From Shewanella vesiculosa (GTDB taxonomy: Bacteria; Pseudomonadota; Gammaproteobacteria; Enterobacterales; Shewanellaceae), in NCBI RefSeq assembly GCF_021560015.1, contig NZ_CP073588.1, positions 4,706,001 through 4,770,000 of the forward strand: DNA of 64,000 bases. Reading direction: 5' to 3'. Positions 8,859 to 18,746 of the stretch are shown one piece after another. The position numbers were made by a program, and so were the translations under genes. A model generated the notes under the pieces. It worked only from the letters and a program-made list of their open reading frames with translations. It did not search any database and had not been told where the DNA came from. Each line of letters opens with the position of its first letter. The first letter of the stretch is position 1.

Positions 8859-10583
8859 TTAAATTTGCCCTGAGCGAATTTCTTGCAATAAATTCGCCCA
8901 ACTGATCACCCCAACAACTTTTTGCGTGTTATCACGATAGATATACACTTCGCCAGATCGTTTTGGTAGCAGTGCTTCATAAGCCTCATTTAAGGTGGCG
9001 CTGTCAGGTAATCCGGGCATGAGATGACGCGATAGGGTGGTTGAATCTTCAAAGGATTGCATTTCAAGTCGCAACATTTCAATTTCGCCTTCAGCATTTC
9101 TAACTAATACTGGGCGGCCAGCAGCGCGTTTAAGTACTTCAAGCAGTAGTTCGTCATCATCGTTAACAATCACGAAGCGTTTATCCATCAGTACTCTAAC
9201 GCCTTTCTTTTGTAACCCTTGATTCAGTGGGGCAACCTTATAGCCTAAGCCCATAATATCCAGTTGTTTTAGTAGGATAGAATGAGTATTAAATCCCTGG
9301 TATGCCACTAAAAATGCTGGAATGGTGACAAACATCGCCGGTAAGATAATCGACGCATCGTTGGTTAATTCAAGCAGCGCAACTAATGCAGCTAGAGGGG
9401 CACTCAGACAAACCCCCATCATTGCTGTCATGCCAATGACAGTATATAAACCCACATAAGGTGCGATGGATGGAAACAGTAAACTGCTGACTAAGGCTAA
9501 GATAGCCCCAACTAATGCGCCAATACCATAGAGTGGGCCAATTAATCCGCCGGGTACACCAAAGCCAATAGCGGCGATGGTGGCCAAGATTTTTGCCAAC
9601 AGCAGTGCAATTAAAAACAGTAAACTAGGATGCTCACTAATGGCTTCTTTAATCGCCAGATCACCAGAACCTAAAGCTTGTGGCAGCAACAGCGCCACAA
9701 ACGAAGTAATCACACCCGCAATCAGCAGCCTATAAATTAACGGCCATTGCTGACCTGTCGCGGTTACTTTTAGCAGTGAATAGTTAAACAACGCAGCGAC
9801 ACAGCCTAAGGCAAGGCCGCCAATCAGCAAAATAGGATATTGATCCAGTGGAATATGAATGACATTAATCAATTCATATTCATGAATATTACCAAACACT
9901 AATTGACTGGATACCGCGCCGCAAATGGCTGAAAGCATGATAGGGAAGAAATAATGGATTTTGTATTCGCGTACAATCACTTCAAATACAAATAATACCG
10001 CAGCAAGCGGTGCATTGAAGGTTGCAGCAATGCCAGCGGCAATACCGCTGGCACACATAATGCGCACGCTATTGTCTGGTAATGAAAACTTCTCGGCCAT
10101 AACACTGGCACTTACCGCACCTAAGTGAATTGCAGGGCCTTCTTTACCGACTGAAAAATTAGCCATTAAGGCGATTAATGCTTGAAAAAACTGTCCAGCA
10201 GCAGATTGAAGCGGTACCTTACCGTAATGTAATTTGAATCGGTGAAGTACATAGGCAATCCCCATGCGCCGATAGCGTTTTGAGCCCAATAAAGACAGTA
10301 GCCAAATGAGTAATGCGCCGATTATCGGTAAGTAAGATCGCCAATTAGTTAAGGTTGAGCTTAAGGTTAAGCTATCTGAATGCAGGTATTGATCTGCCCA
10401 CACTAAGCTTAAACGGAATAAGATAATCACCACAGAAGCTATGATGGCAAACAGCAGCGCCAGTGCACAAAGTTGCACACTAATTTTAGCCTGAGATAAC
10501 TTATCTCTAAATTCGTTACGTAGATATTTGCGCGTCGTTCTTTTGGCGTGAATAATAGCGGCTTTATTTATCTTAAATCGCAC
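8859..10583 (-). CDS. clcA: ClC-family chloride channel/transporter with CBS domains
   Basis: Inner-membrane anion transporter of the ClC family, 574 residues. The selectivity and gating motif GKEGPAIHLG (gating glutamate in GKEGP) and the later GFGVPGGLIGPLYGIGALVG are clear, with about ten hydrophobic segments to roughly residue 430. The canonical first motif GSGIP is not recognisable, as in some bacterial ClC subgroups, so exchanger versus channel cannot be decided here. The last 150 residues form a CBS-like tandem ending in QKVVGVISWANLL, a cytoplasmic nucleotide-sensing module absent from E. coli ClcA. Translation seems to start at GTG 10583. It is divergent from the DUF6776-like gene. 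The symbol is by family only. Confidence 0.85.
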   Translation of the reverse strand: MRFKINKAAIIHAKRTTRKYLRNEFRDKLSQAKISVQLCALALLFAIIASVVIILFRLSLVWADQYLHSDSLTLSSTLTNWRSYLPIIGALLIWLLSLLGSKRYRRMGIAYVLHRFKLHYGKVPLQSAAGQFFQALIALMANFSVGKEGPAIHLGAVSASVMAEKFSLPDNSVRIMCASGIAAGIAATFNAPLAAVLFVFEVIVREYKIHYFFPIMLSAICGAVSSQLVFGNIHEYELINVIHIPLDQYPILLIGGLALGCVAALFNYSLLKVTATGQQWPLIYRLLIAGVITSFVALLLPQALGSGDLAIKEAISEHPSLLFLIALLLAKILATIAAIGFGVPGGLIGPLYGIGALVGAILALVSSLLFPSIAPYVGLYTVIGMTAMMGVCLSAPLAALVALLELTNDASIILPAMFVTIPAFLVAYQGFNTHSILLKQLDIMGLGYKVAPLNQGLQKKGVRVLMDKRFVIVNDDDELLLEVLKRAAGRPVLVRNAEGEIEMLRLEMQSFEDSTTLSRHLMPGLPDSATLNEAYEALLPKRSGEVYIYRDNTQKVVGVISWANLLQEIRSGQI

Positions 10584-10894
10584 GGTTTGACTCTAAGGCC
10601 TGTTGATATGTTAAGGGTGTTTTGTGCAGCTGTTTATTGATCGTTTGATAACGCGCTAGTGTCATGTTATTACTCTCCATCAATAGGACTAACCGCTTAA
10701 TACATGCTGGCTGCATATCTGATTTAACACAGTTAATAGGCTAAAAAGGGTTATTGGGCTCGCTAAATATTAGCATTATAACCTTGTGTCGTACGGGTAT
10801 GATTTGCACAAAACGTTAACTAGGGCACAAAAATAAACCCAAGAAAAATATGCTTCGCCAAGCATACTGTATTTTATTAAAAGGTTGTAACTTA
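10584..10894. other. Divergent spacer clcA / DUF6776-like gene
   Basis: About 310 bp between divergent starts, expected to contain both promoters. I see no palindrome or repeat that stands out. Short frames on either strand here do not resemble proteins. Confidence 0.35.
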
Positions 10895-11680
10895 ATGTTA
10901 AATTATCACCGTTGGTTAGATAGACTGCAAGTTTTAGAACGTAAAAATAGGACATCAAGCATATACTTGATTGGTTTAATGTTAGTGTGTTTTTTATTGG
11001 GAGCAATAAGTTTTAATTTATGGCTTTCATTTGCCCCAGAGGCTACGCCGAATAGTGCCAGTGGCAAGCGTAAACTGTTACAACAACTGGAGGAACAGGC
11101 GCAAGTGCTTGCCAGTCGTAATTTAGCATTAAGTATTGCTGAAAATGCCAATAAAGAAATGCAAGATATGTTTAGCCAACAATTATCAGATCAAAAAGCG
11201 TTAGAGAAAGAATTAGCGTTTTATCGCAGTATAATGGTGACTGATTCTGGTGTTGAAGGCGTGTCTATTCATGGGGTGGAATTAGCCCAGGGTGTGACGG
11301 CTGGTCAATATCAATTGCGATTAATTCTCACTCAGTTGCAAAAACACCAAGTTAAAGTGAAGACGAGTGCGACGGTATTGTTGCTGGGTACACAAAATGA
11401 TCAGCCAGCTGAGCTGTCTTTGAGCAAATTAATCAATAAAAAACTGGATTTTGAATTTAATTATTTTCAAATTATAGATAACAATTTTGAACTTCCAGTG
11501 GGATTTAATCTTCAACGAATCATGGTCAAAGTGAAGGTGGCTGCTCGTCGTGGTGTCAAAGGTGGCGAGATTGAGCAAGTCTATAATGTACCAGAGCTGT
11601 TGATGGGTGAAAAAGAACTGCGGGTAATACTTGAACAAAATAGTCAGGTAAAGGATAATTCTCTGCAGAAACCGAAGTAA
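10895..11680 (+). CDS. DUF6776-like membrane-anchored coiled-coil protein
   Basis: Uncharacterised protein of about 261 residues. One membrane segment lies near residues 22-45 (YLIGLMLVCFLLGAISFNLW). A Gln/Glu/Ala-rich predicted coiled coil follows (RKLLQQLEEQAQVLASRN and onward). The C-terminal half is periplasmic, with beta-strand character and no cysteines. The topology resembles PilN/PilO-like or DUF6776 proteins found upstream of erpA in Shewanella and relatives. I start at ATG 10895 (MLNYHRWLDRLQ), with AAAAGG about 10 bases upstream; an in-frame ATG at 10850 would add 15 residues of poor character. It ends 9 bp before erpA, so the two genes are probably one transcript. Function is unknown. 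Confidence 0.75.
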   Translation: MLNYHRWLDRLQVLERKNRTSSIYLIGLMLVCFLLGAISFNLWLSFAPEATPNSASGKRKLLQQLEEQAQVLASRNLALSIAENANKEMQDMFSQQLSDQKALEKELAFYRSIMVTDSGVEGVSIHGVELAQGVTAGQYQLRLILTQLQKHQVKVKTSATVLLLGTQNDQPAELSLSKLINKKLDFEFNYFQIIDNNFELPVGFNLQRIMVKVKVAARRGVKGGEIEQVYNVPELLMGEKELRVILEQNSQVKDNSLQKPK

Positions 11681-11689
11681 GAGGTAGTA

Positions 11690-12040
11690 ATGACTGAACA
11701 AGTTGATACAGCAATGCCGATCCAATTTACCGATGCGGCGGCGATAAAAGTAAAAGGTCTGTTAGAAGAAGAACAGAATCCTGAATTAAAACTGCGTGTG
11801 TATGTAACAGGTGGTGGTTGCTCTGGTTTTCAGTATGGCTTTACATTCGATGAGAAAGTCAACGAAGGTGATTTCACCATTGAGAAACAAGGTGTGCAAT
11901 TGGTTGTTGATCCAATGAGTCTTCAGTACCTTGTTGGTGGTGAAGTCGATTATACATCGGGTCTTGAAGGTTCACGTTTTTTTGTTAAAAATCCTAATGC
12001 GACCACAACATGTGGCTGCGGAGCGAGTTTCTCGGTGTAA
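11690..12040 (+). CDS. erpA: Iron-sulfur cluster insertion protein ErpA
   Basis: A-type Fe-S carrier that delivers clusters to apoproteins such as IspG/IspH and respiratory enzymes. At 116 residues it is family length. The three ligand cysteines are visible as Cys44 in [11 protein letters not shown] and Cys108/Cys110 in the C-terminal CGCGASF. An AGAGG ribosome-binding site lies 5-6 bases before the ATG. The preceding DUF6776-like gene is 9 bp away and a strong terminator follows. This location, close to anmK, M23 and tyrS, parallels the order seen in Pseudomonas (erpA-anmK-mepM-tyrZ). Confidence 0.96.
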   Translation: MTEQVDTAMPIQFTDAAAIKVKGLLEEEQNPELKLRVYVTGGGCSGFQYGFTFDEKVNEGDFTIEKQGVQLVVDPMSLQYLVGGEVDYTSGLEGSRFFVKNPNATTTCGCGASFSV

Positions 12041-12094
12041 TGCGCGTTATTACAGTGATTAACCTGTCTGGGGACATGTAATCGAATAGCTAAC

Positions 12095-12121
12095 AAAAAG
12101 CCGTCTTTCGACGGCTTTTTT
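12095..12121 (+). terminator. Terminator after erpA
   Basis: AAAAAGCCGTC - TTTC - GACGGCTTTTTT: a GC-rich stem with a 4-base loop and a six-T tail on the plus strand. The A-run on the other side means it can also serve the convergent minus-strand gene. Confidence 0.9.
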
Positions 12122-12151
12122 GATGTCTATAGTGTACCGATACACCCACAA

Positions 12152-12625
12152 CTAACTGCTCATAATATTAAAATTCATCCGCGGTTTAAACCACGCCTTC
12201 ACTTTTGCATTAAAGCTAATCCACACTTGAATGATCCCCAGCGCAATAAGCACAGAGTAGATAACCCAATCAGCAACAACGGTTTGAAACAAACCAAAAT
12301 CAAACGTGGTTGGACCGGCAACTAAATTGTCGGGGTCATACATAATGATTGGCAGTACGCTATATAACAAAAGTTGCAGTACGCAATACACCCGCAGAAG
12401 ATATAAGCCTGCTTTTTGGCGGCCGATTATTGCGAGCACCATCATTAAGGTTAATATGCATAGCATTGCACTTAACTCAGACAAGGAGTTGGCAGCATAT
12501 AGCCCGCTGATGGCCGACAAGGTATAAACGATCATCAAGCCAATTAGCCGTTTTGGTAAATGTGGCTTTGCAACGCTGTGAGCCTGGTCTGCGTGGTTGG
12601 TTTCAGAGTTGGTATCGGTCATCAC
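12152..12625 (-). CDS. Hypothetical four-helix membrane protein
   Basis: A 157-residue protein I do not recognise. After a hydrophilic N-terminus of about 25 residues there are four hydrophobic segments: LIGLMIVYTLSAISGLYAA, LSAMLCILTLMMVLAIIG, LYLLRVYCVLQLLLYSVLPII and VVADWVIYSVLIALGIIQVW. This suggests an inner-membrane protein with both ends inside. It lies 2 bp after the stop of the DUF2750 gene, so the two are probably one transcript, and it converges on erpA. No catalytic motif is visible. Confidence 0.65.
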   Translation of the reverse strand: MMTDTNSETNHADQAHSVAKPHLPKRLIGLMIVYTLSAISGLYAANSLSELSAMLCILTLMMVLAIIGRQKAGLYLLRVYCVLQLLLYSVLPIIMYDPDNLVAGPTTFDFGLFQTVVADWVIYSVLIALGIIQVWISFNAKVKAWFKPRMNFNIMSS

Positions 12626-12627
12626 AA

Positions 12628-13014
12628 TTAATGCTTTTGTTGTTTCTTTGGCAAAATTCGTTCATTCATTTCAAAAGGAGGAACCACAACACCTAAGTCT
12701 TCTTGAACGGGGAAAACCGCGATAAATAAGTCATCATCTTCCATACCGCTTACCCAACGCTCTTGAAACTCGTCAAGTGGAATCGCTAATGGCTCGCAGT
12801 CCTTCCATTCATCAACAGCCCATAGTGCGGCAGTCTCTTCAGATGGCCACATTGGAATACAGTCTTCATCTTCAGTGGTCAGCATGACACAACCATCTTG
12901 ATCTTGAAGTGTCCAAATAATTTTTTCAGCTTTAATCTGATCAACCATATAATCATAACGACCTTCTGGAGTTAGATTCATTAGTTCAGATACAGTTTTG
13001 GTTTTATTGCTCAT
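12628..13014 (-). CDS. DUF2750 domain-containing protein
   Basis: A 128-residue acidic cytoplasmic protein with the features of DUF2750: YMVDQIKAEKIIWTLQD near the N-terminus, a WPSEETAALWA segment in the middle and a W.....DDLFIAVFPVQ region later. The function of the family is not known. I start at ATG 13014 (MSNKTKTV), with GAGAG 6-7 bases upstream; the in-frame ATG at 13026 has no such site. It leads directly into the small membrane protein gene downstream. Confidence 0.8.
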   Translation of the reverse strand: MSNKTKTVSELMNLTPEGRYDYMVDQIKAEKIIWTLQDQDGCVMLTTEDEDCIPMWPSEETAALWAVDEWKDCEPLAIPLDEFQERWVSGMEDDDLFIAVFPVQEDLGVVVPPFEMNERILPKKQQKH

Positions 13015-13128
13015 ATTGACTCTCATCTTAAGTTTTGGCTTTGCTCAATTTTAAACAATTAAGCAAATTTGTGGGCATCATAACATTGAGGCCACAATTG
13101 CAAAAGTAAACCACGCATTTTGGTGTGT

Positions 13129-14241
13129 TTATCTCGCCTTGAAACGCCCACCTAGCACAGCAGCGCGTGACGCGCCCGTAACAGCGGGTAAGTTAGCGGG
13201 TAAATCATGGTGATAACGCATGGCTAACCAAGCAAAGGCAATGCCTTCAACCCATTTTGCATCCACACCTAACGCGCTGGTGGTAGCGACTTTATAATGG
13301 GGAACCAAGATGGCGAGTCGTTGCATTAAGGCTTTATTTAATGCTCCGCCACCACAGACAAATAATTCACCTGTCGGTGCCAGTTTATTTATGTCGTTGG
13401 CAATACTGTGGCAGGTAAGATCAAGTAGGGTAGATTGAATATCTTCTTGATCTAAATGACTATAGTCAGCGATTTGTTGCTCAAGCCAAGCTTGATTAAA
13501 TAGCTCTCTACCAGTACTTTTTGGGTAAGCTAACGAAAAGTAAGAGTGCGATAATAGCTGTTTGAGTAAGTCAGGATTACTGGTTCCAGAGTCTGCCCAA
13601 GTACCATCCTCATCAAAAGGAAGGTTCAAGTTTTGTTGAATAAAGGCATCGATTAGGTTGTTACCCGGACCGGTATCGAAGCCTAATACTTGCTCACTAT
13701 TACCAGGTAAATAGGTTACGTTGGCAATTCCACCTATGTTTAAAATCACTCTAGAGTGACCTTGGCGAGCAAACACTTGCTGGTGAAATGCTGGAACTAA
13801 TGGTGCCCCTTGGCCGCCAAGGGCAATATCTTTACGTCTAAAGTCAGCAATGACATCTATATTAGTTTCAATAGCAATGGTATTAGGATCGCCAATTTGC
13901 AATGTAAAACCCATTTCTAAATTAGGCATATGACGCACAGTTTGTCCGTGTGACCCTATGGCTATAACCTCATCGGCAGTGACAGTTGTTTTAGCCAATA
14001 AGTGATTAACCGCTTGTGCAAACAGTTTACCAACGCTGCGATCGAGTCGACCGAGGCGGTTTATTTCATCTGTTGCAGGCTGGCATAAACGTTGTAAACC
14101 ACTTAATAAATGTGCTGGTATCGCTTCGGTATGGCTGGCAACTAAAATAGGATGATCAGTTGAAAAATCAACCAACACCGCATCAACACCATCCATGCTT
14201 GTGCCTGACATTAGACCGATAAAGTATTCTGGCTTAGACAT
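13129..14241 (-). CDS. anmK: Anhydro-N-acetylmuramic acid kinase
   Basis: Phosphorylates and opens 1,6-anhydro-N-acetylmuramic acid, returning cell-wall turnover product to metabolism. At 370 residues it is family length. The signature [18 protein letters not shown] at the N-terminus is the ATP-phosphate loop, and [13 protein letters not shown] and [10 protein letters not shown] are the sugar-kinase fold motifs. I start at ATG 14241 ([13 protein letters not shown]), preceded by GAGAG, rather than at the frame start at 14265. The M23 endopeptidase gene directly upstream on the same strand is functionally related, acting in peptidoglycan degradation. Confidence 0.96.
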   Translation of the reverse strand: MSKPEYFIGLMSGTSMDGVDAVLVDFSTDHPILVASHTEAIPAHLLSGLQRLCQPATDEINRLGRLDRSVGKLFAQAVNHLLAKTTVTADEVIAIGSHGQTVRHMPNLEMGFTLQIGDPNTIAIETNIDVIADFRRKDIALGGQGAPLVPAFHQQVFARQGHSRVILNIGGIANVTYLPGNSEQVLGFDTGPGNNLIDAFIQQNLNLPFDEDGTWADSGTSNPDLLKQLLSHSYFSLAYPKSTGRELFNQAWLEQQIADYSHLDQEDIQSTLLDLTCHSIANDINKLAPTGELFVCGGGALNKALMQRLAILVPHYKVATTSALGVDAKWVEGIAFAWLAMRYHHDLPANLPAVTGASRAAVLGGRFKAR

Positions 14242-14275
14242 GAGGTAACTCTCTGTGAATGGCAATATTAGGCTA

Positions 14276-15796
14276 TTAATTACTTGCCAATTGCTGTTGC
14301 TGATTTGATTTTAGCTGAGCCATCAATTGTTTACTGAGTGCCGTAAATTTATTTTTCTCTTTACGATCAATCGGCATTGATTTAGGTAAGTCGATGGTTC
14401 GTGGATTGCGATGAACGCCATTTACAATGAATTCATAATGTAAGTGAGCGCCAGTGACTCGGCCTGTTTTACCTAAGGTACCGATTATTTGGCCTTGTTT
14501 AACCGTTTCACCACGGTTTACTTTGCGCTTAGTTAAATGCAAATACTTAGTGGTGTAGGTTTCGTTGTGCTTAATGAATACATAGTTGCCATTAAACTGG
14601 TTATAACCGGCCTCAACCACTTTACCTTTACCCGCCGCTTTAATCGGTGTACCTATGGCGGCCACATAGTCTACGCCGCGGTGGGCTTTAATTTGCCCCG
14701 TTACTGGGTGCAAACGACGAGGATTAAAGTTAGAACTGACATATTTAAAGTCTACTGGCGAGCGTAAAAATGCTTTGCGCATACTACTGCCATCTTCTGA
14801 ATAATATTCTCCGTCGGTATACCGTACGGCGGTGTAACGCTCCCCTTGGTTAAAAAACTCCGCGGCGAGAATATTGCCATTACGTAAAAATTGGCCATCG
14901 GCGTATTCTTGTTCAAACAATAATGAAAAATGATCACCTTTACGGATATCAAGCGCGAAATCGACGTCCCAGCCAAAGATATTGGCCAATTCCATAATGT
15001 GATTACCCGATAAACCGGCATCCGCCGCAGCATTCCAAAAGTTACTTTTAATATTGGCGGTAATAAATGAGGTACGATTTTCGATTTCTTTGGTGTTGAC
15101 GGTTTCTTTGTATTGCTCATTGTGATGACTGATCACTAATGTCGATACTTTGTCCATTCGATAGGTTAATTCTTGTAATTCACCTTGGGCATTTTTACTA
15201 ATGGCAATTTCTTCGCCGGGCATAATCTTGAGCAAATTCTTTTTGGCTAACGGTAATTGGGTAATGTCGTAGACGTCTTTAGCGCTGAGTCCAGCACGGC
15301 TAAATAAGCCGCCCAATGTATCGCCTTTAACAACTTCATAGTATTCAACGCTATTATCATCGTTAGCGACCTCTTGCTTTAACTTAGCTTTTTGATTAGC
15401 CACTTGCTGGTCGATATCATTGATCATACCGTCAATATCAGAACTGCTGGTTTGCAACATCGAAAGGTGTTGAGCAAAGGCTTCGTCATCTGCCGTTTCA
15501 CCGCTGTTGGTATTGTCGCTGTCATCTTTTGATAGGAGTTCATCAGACTTTTCGACATCAATATTATCATTACTATTTGGTGCTGTAGGCGTGCGAAAGG
15601 CAAGTGGAATGGCATAACGCTTGTTGATTTCTATGTCGGGTTGCTCAGTTGATTGGCTCATCAATTGGGTTTGTTTAGATGCTTGAGCGTCTTCCGATGG
15701 GAACATCAGAATAAATGTCGTTAAAATCACTAATAAAGATAATGTGATTTGATGTGCTTTTGGCAGCAATGTGAATAAAGTAAGAAGCTTTGCCAT
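14276..15796 (-). CDS. M23-family peptidoglycan DD-metalloendopeptidase (MepM-like)
   Basis: Periplasmic murein hydrolase of about 506 residues, anchored by an N-terminal membrane segment ([20 protein letters not shown]). A hydrophilic linker is followed by a LysM/OapA-like domain ([19 protein letters not shown]), a middle Csd3-like domain, and the C-terminal M23 domain. Zinc ligands are visible as HRGVDYVAA (HxxxD) and GAHLHYEF (HxH). Such enzymes cut cross-links so that new strands can be inserted. The start is ambiguous: TTG 15811 has an AGATAGAG nearby, ATG 15796 gives MAKLLTLF. It is 34 bp upstream of anmK, probably one operon, and divergent from tyrS; as I recall Pseudomonas has the same tyrZ-mepM-anmK order. 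Confidence 0.9.
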   Translation of the reverse strand: MAKLLTLFTLLPKAHQITLSLLVILTTFILMFPSEDAQASKQTQLMSQSTEQPDIEINKRYAIPLAFRTPTAPNSNDNIDVEKSDELLSKDDSDNTNSGETADDEAFAQHLSMLQTSSSDIDGMINDIDQQVANQKAKLKQEVANDDNSVEYYEVVKGDTLGGLFSRAGLSAKDVYDITQLPLAKKNLLKIMPGEEIAISKNAQGELQELTYRMDKVSTLVISHHNEQYKETVNTKEIENRTSFITANIKSNFWNAAADAGLSGNHIMELANIFGWDVDFALDIRKGDHFSLLFEQEYADGQFLRNGNILAAEFFNQGERYTAVRYTDGEYYSEDGSSMRKAFLRSPVDFKYVSSNFNPRRLHPVTGQIKAHRGVDYVAAIGTPIKAAGKGKVVEAGYNQFNGNYVFIKHNETYTTKYLHLTKRKVNRGETVKQGQIIGTLGKTGRVTGAHLHYEFIVNGVHRNPRTIDLPKSMPIDRKEKNKFTALSKQLMAQLKSNQQQQLASN

Positions 15797-15921
15797 TGAC
15801 TCTGTTACCAATTTCTCTATCTCGTTGTTATCTGCTAAGTGTACACTCTTTCATTTGCTGTGGCTAACAAGTAACATAGAGCTCTTTATTTTTTGTGCAA
15901 GCCCTGGGAGTTGCAGTAGAG

Positions 15922-17118
15922 ATGGCGAATTTAGATCAAGTATTGGCAGAGATTAAGCGCGGTACCGATGAGATATTACTTGAAGCGGATTTGCTTGAGA
16001 AACTGAAAGAAGGGCGTCCATTACGCATCAAGTTAGGCGCAGACCCTACCGCTCCAGATATTCACTTAGGTCATACGGTTATTTTGAACAAGATGCGTAC
16101 TTTTCAAGAGTTAGGTCACGAAGTGATTTTCTTGATTGGTGACTTTACCGGTATGGTCGGCGACCCTAGCGGAAAAAACAGTACTCGTCCGCCATTGACC
16201 CGTGAGCAAGTGCTTGCTAACGCAGAAACCTACAAAGAACAGGTTTATAAAATTTTAGACCCAGCAAAAACGCGTATCGAATTCAACTCTAGCTGGTTAG
16301 AGCCATTAGGTGCCGCGGGTATGATCCGTTTAGCTTCACAGCAAACGGTTGCTCGTATGATGGAGCGTGACGATTTTAAAAAGCGCTATGCATCAGGTCA
16401 ATCTATTGCGATTCATGAATTTATGTATCCTTTATTGCAAGGTTACGATTCAGTTGCATTGCAAGCCGATGTTGAATTAGGTGGAACCGATCAAAAGTTT
16501 AACCTGCTTATGGGTCGCGAACTGCAAAAGTCAGAAGGCCAAAAACCACAAACTGTTATCATGATGCCATTGCTTGAAGGTTTAGACGGCGTTAAAAAAA
16601 TGTCTAAATCGGCCCATAACTATATAGGTGTGAGTGAGCCAGCTAATGAAATGTTTGGTAAAATCATGTCGATTTCAGATGATTTGATGTGGCGTTATCT
16701 TGAATTATTGTCATTCCGTCCATTAACTGAATTAGCCCAGTTTAAACTAGACGTTGAAAATGGCACTAATCCTCGCGATATCAAGATTTTATTAGCCAAA
16801 GAAATTATTGCTCGTTTCCATGATGAAGCCCAAGCAGAAGCTGCACATCAAGCGTTTATCGATCGCTTTCAAAAAGGTGCCATTCCAGATGACATCGAAG
16901 AAGTCATTTTAGAAGCCGGTGAAGGCTTAGCGATTGCTAACTTACTCAAAGATGCTGGTCTTGTTGGCTCTACATCTGATGGTATGCGGATGATCAAGCA
17001 AGGTGCGGTTAAAATGGATGGCGAAAAAGTGGAAGACAGTCGCATCAGTTTTAATGCTGGTCTTGAAGCGGTATTCCAGGTTGGTAAGCGAAAATTTGCT
17101 AAAGTTATCTTGAAATAA
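15922..17118 (+). CDS. tyrS: Tyrosyl-tRNA synthetase (TyrZ-like)
   Basis: Class I aminoacyl-tRNA synthetase charging tRNA-Tyr, 398 residues. The HIGH-type motif appears as HLGHT and the KMSKS loop as [14 protein letters not shown]-terminal S4 RNA-binding domain is seen around [31 protein letters not shown]. Length and the HLGHT variant place it with the shorter TyrZ-type enzymes rather than the 424-residue E. coli TyrS. ATG 15922 ([14 protein letters not shown]) is chosen with GTAGAG just upstream; the frame opens 27 bases earlier. A strong terminator follows. Confidence 0.95.
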   Translation: MANLDQVLAEIKRGTDEILLEADLLEKLKEGRPLRIKLGADPTAPDIHLGHTVILNKMRTFQELGHEVIFLIGDFTGMVGDPSGKNSTRPPLTREQVLANAETYKEQVYKILDPAKTRIEFNSSWLEPLGAAGMIRLASQQTVARMMERDDFKKRYASGQSIAIHEFMYPLLQGYDSVALQADVELGGTDQKFNLLMGRELQKSEGQKPQTVIMMPLLEGLDGVKKMSKSAHNYIGVSEPANEMFGKIMSISDDLMWRYLELLSFRPLTELAQFKLDVENGTNPRDIKILLAKEIIARFHDEAQAEAAHQAFIDRFQKGAIPDDIEEVILEAGEGLAIANLLKDAGLVGSTSDGMRMIKQGAVKMDGEKVEDSRISFNAGLEAVFQVGKRKFAKVILK

Positions 17119-17134
17119 GTTTTACGAAATCAAT

Positions 17135-17166
17135 AAAAAACGGCTTATTAACTAAGCCGTTTTTTT
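17135..17166 (+). terminator. Terminator after tyrS
   Basis: A-run, ACGGCTTA stem, 5-base loop, TAAGCCGT stem, then seven T. A textbook intrinsic terminator on the plus strand. Because of the A-run it may also work on the minus strand for the NTF2-like gene. Confidence 0.9.
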
Positions 17167-17255
17167 ATGTCTGATACGTAATGAAATCGATATCACTGAA
17201 GCCATATAACACAGCCAATTAAAGCGCTCGCGGCGCGCAATTGACTCTGATTTTA

Positions 17256-17732
17256 TTACTGAGCCGCAAGTTGGTCAGTCATGGTTTGATAATCCATTAA
17301 ATCCATTTGCTCCACTAGGCGCTCAGTATTGCTATCAAATTTAAGGGTTGTGACACCGGGTACGGCAAGGTCGATAATCTTTCCAGGTTTACCATACTGA
17401 TCGCCTGGACCGCGTAAGCGATAACTACCAATGATTACCACCAATGAGCCAGTATTAAACATGTGTTCTACGTTTAAGCGGTATTCTAATACCCCTTCAT
17501 GTGCTCGTTGTAAAAACGCAATAATGTGCCGACCACCTTTGTAGGTCGTATTGGCTGTCTTATCGTAAAATACTGTTTCGCGAGAATAAAATCTACGTAA
17601 GACGGTATAATCGTGATCAGTGAGTGCTTCCATGTATTGCATCGCAAGTTGTTGTTCTCGCGGCATGTCACCAATATTGGCTTTAGTGGGAAAGCTCAAT
17701 AGCAAACAGCATAATATGAAGATTATTCGCAC
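17256..17732 (-). CDS. Secreted NTF2/SnoaL-like protein
   Basis: A 158-residue protein with an N-terminal signal peptide (IIFILCCLLLSFPTKA, likely cut after TKA). The rest has the pattern of an NTF2-like alpha+beta cone: an initial helix (QQLAMQYMEALTDHDYTVLRRFY), then strands ending in VVIIGSYRLRGPG. Such folds are enzymes or binding modules; no catalytic residues can be assigned. The start appears to be GTG 17732, one base past the stop of the TRIC-channel gene, so it is the last gene of a three-gene minus-strand operon. Function unknown. Confidence 0.7.
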   Translation of the reverse strand: MRIIFILCCLLLSFPTKANIGDMPREQQLAMQYMEALTDHDYTVLRRFYSRETVFYDKTANTTYKGGRHIIAFLQRAHEGVLEYRLNVEHMFNTGSLVVIIGSYRLRGPGDQYGKPGKIIDLAVPGVTTLKFDSNTERLVEQMDLMDYQTMTDQLAAQ

Positions 17733-17733
17733 A

Positions 17734-18360
17734 TTAAATTCTCTTAGTTTTCAAATCAAAAGCCGGTAAAGATAAGTGCCAGCGAATAGCACTCAGACGG
17801 ATGATTAGCGTACTGAACATAGCGATCAGTAATGATGTCATGCTATCCATGCCGACAAATATACTTAAGGTATAACAGATGCCTCCAACGATAGAAGCGG
17901 TTGCGTAAACTTCTGTTCGCAGCACCATTGGAATTTGTCGACATAATAAATCACGAATAATCCCGCCGCCGACGCCGGTGATTAAGCCCATGACTACCGC
18001 GACCATACCAGACAATCCCATTAGTAAGGCCTTTTCTGCGCCAATAACGGTAAATAATGCCAAACCTAATGCATCGGCTATGGGCAGTGTGCGTGCAGGT
18101 AATTTATGGGGTTTACGCACCAACACTAAGCACGCCACTACGGTCGCAAGAATGACAATAATATAATTCGGATCGCGGATCCAAAATACCGGTGTCGCGC
18201 CGATTAAGGCATCACGAATACTGCCGCCGCCAATAGCTGTAACAGATGCTAATACAATAACACCAAAAGGATCCATGCGGTGCTTACCAGCAGCTAACGC
18301 TCCCGAAAGGGCAAATACAGCGGTACCGCATAAATCAAAAAAGTAGATCCATTGACTCAT
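17734..18360 (-). CDS. TRIC cation channel family protein (YadS/UPF0126-like)
   Basis: A 208-residue inner-membrane protein with seven hydrophobic segments and two copies of the UPF0126 repeat. Each repeat carries a glycine-rich kink: GGGSIRDALIGATPVFW in the first and GGGIIRDLLCRQIP in the second. Prokaryotic TRIC proteins form trimeric K+-permeable channels. The ATG at 18360 overlaps the stop of the DUF2721 gene by 4 bases (ATGA), so the two are translationally coupled. Physiological role in bacteria is unclear. Confidence 0.88.
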   Translation of the reverse strand: MSQWIYFFDLCGTAVFALSGALAAGKHRMDPFGVIVLASVTAIGGGSIRDALIGATPVFWIRDPNYIIVILATVVACLVLVRKPHKLPARTLPIADALGLALFTVIGAEKALLMGLSGMVAVVMGLITGVGGGIIRDLLCRQIPMVLRTEVYATASIVGGICYTLSIFVGMDSMTSLLIAMFSTLIIRLSAIRWHLSLPAFDLKTKRI

Positions 18361-18746
18361 TTACTTAGCTCTTTGAGATGAATTGTGAGGGCATCTACTG
18401 AAATACGGATTTCTATTACCGATAAAATCAACGAATACAATAACAGCAGTAAACTCAATCCAAACACCAATGAGCCAACTTGATTAAAGCCAACGTAAAT
18501 CAAAATCATACATAACACACACAAGGCAAAACTGCTGACACCAGCTTCTTGCATTTTGCGAATAATAATAATTCGCTGGCGTAAATTTTTAATTTGATCG
18601 CCTTGTACCGGTTTTTTATCGTTACTGAGTTGACGGATCAATGCCGCTAATGAAAAAAATCGATTGGTGTAGGCCAGCAATAACAATGAAATAGCCGGAA
18701 ACAGCAATGCTGGTGTGGTTAATGATACATGTAAATGGTTGAACAA
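18357..18746 (-). CDS. DUF2721 membrane protein
   Basis: A 129-residue membrane protein of the DUF2721 family, with hydrophobic segments near residues 11-27, 73-92 and 94-113, and a basic cytoplasmic loop (QIKNLRQRIIIIRKMQEAG). No function is established. The start is probably TTG 18746, supported by TAGGAA 7-8 bases upstream and no in-frame ATG near the conserved N-terminus. It is the first gene of the operon with the TRIC channel and the NTF2-like protein. Confidence 0.75.
   Translation of the reverse strand: MFNHLHVSLTTPALLFPAISLLLLAYTNRFFSLAALIRQLSNDKKPVQGDQIKNLRQRIIIIRKMQEAGVSSFALCVLCMILIYVGFNQVGSLVFGLSLLLLLYSLILSVIEIRISVDALTIHLKELSK

Noticed and set aside
10776..11006. Minus-strand frame in the clcA / DUF6776-like spacer
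   Set aside because: Overlaps the start of the DUF6776-like gene and shows no protein-like composition.
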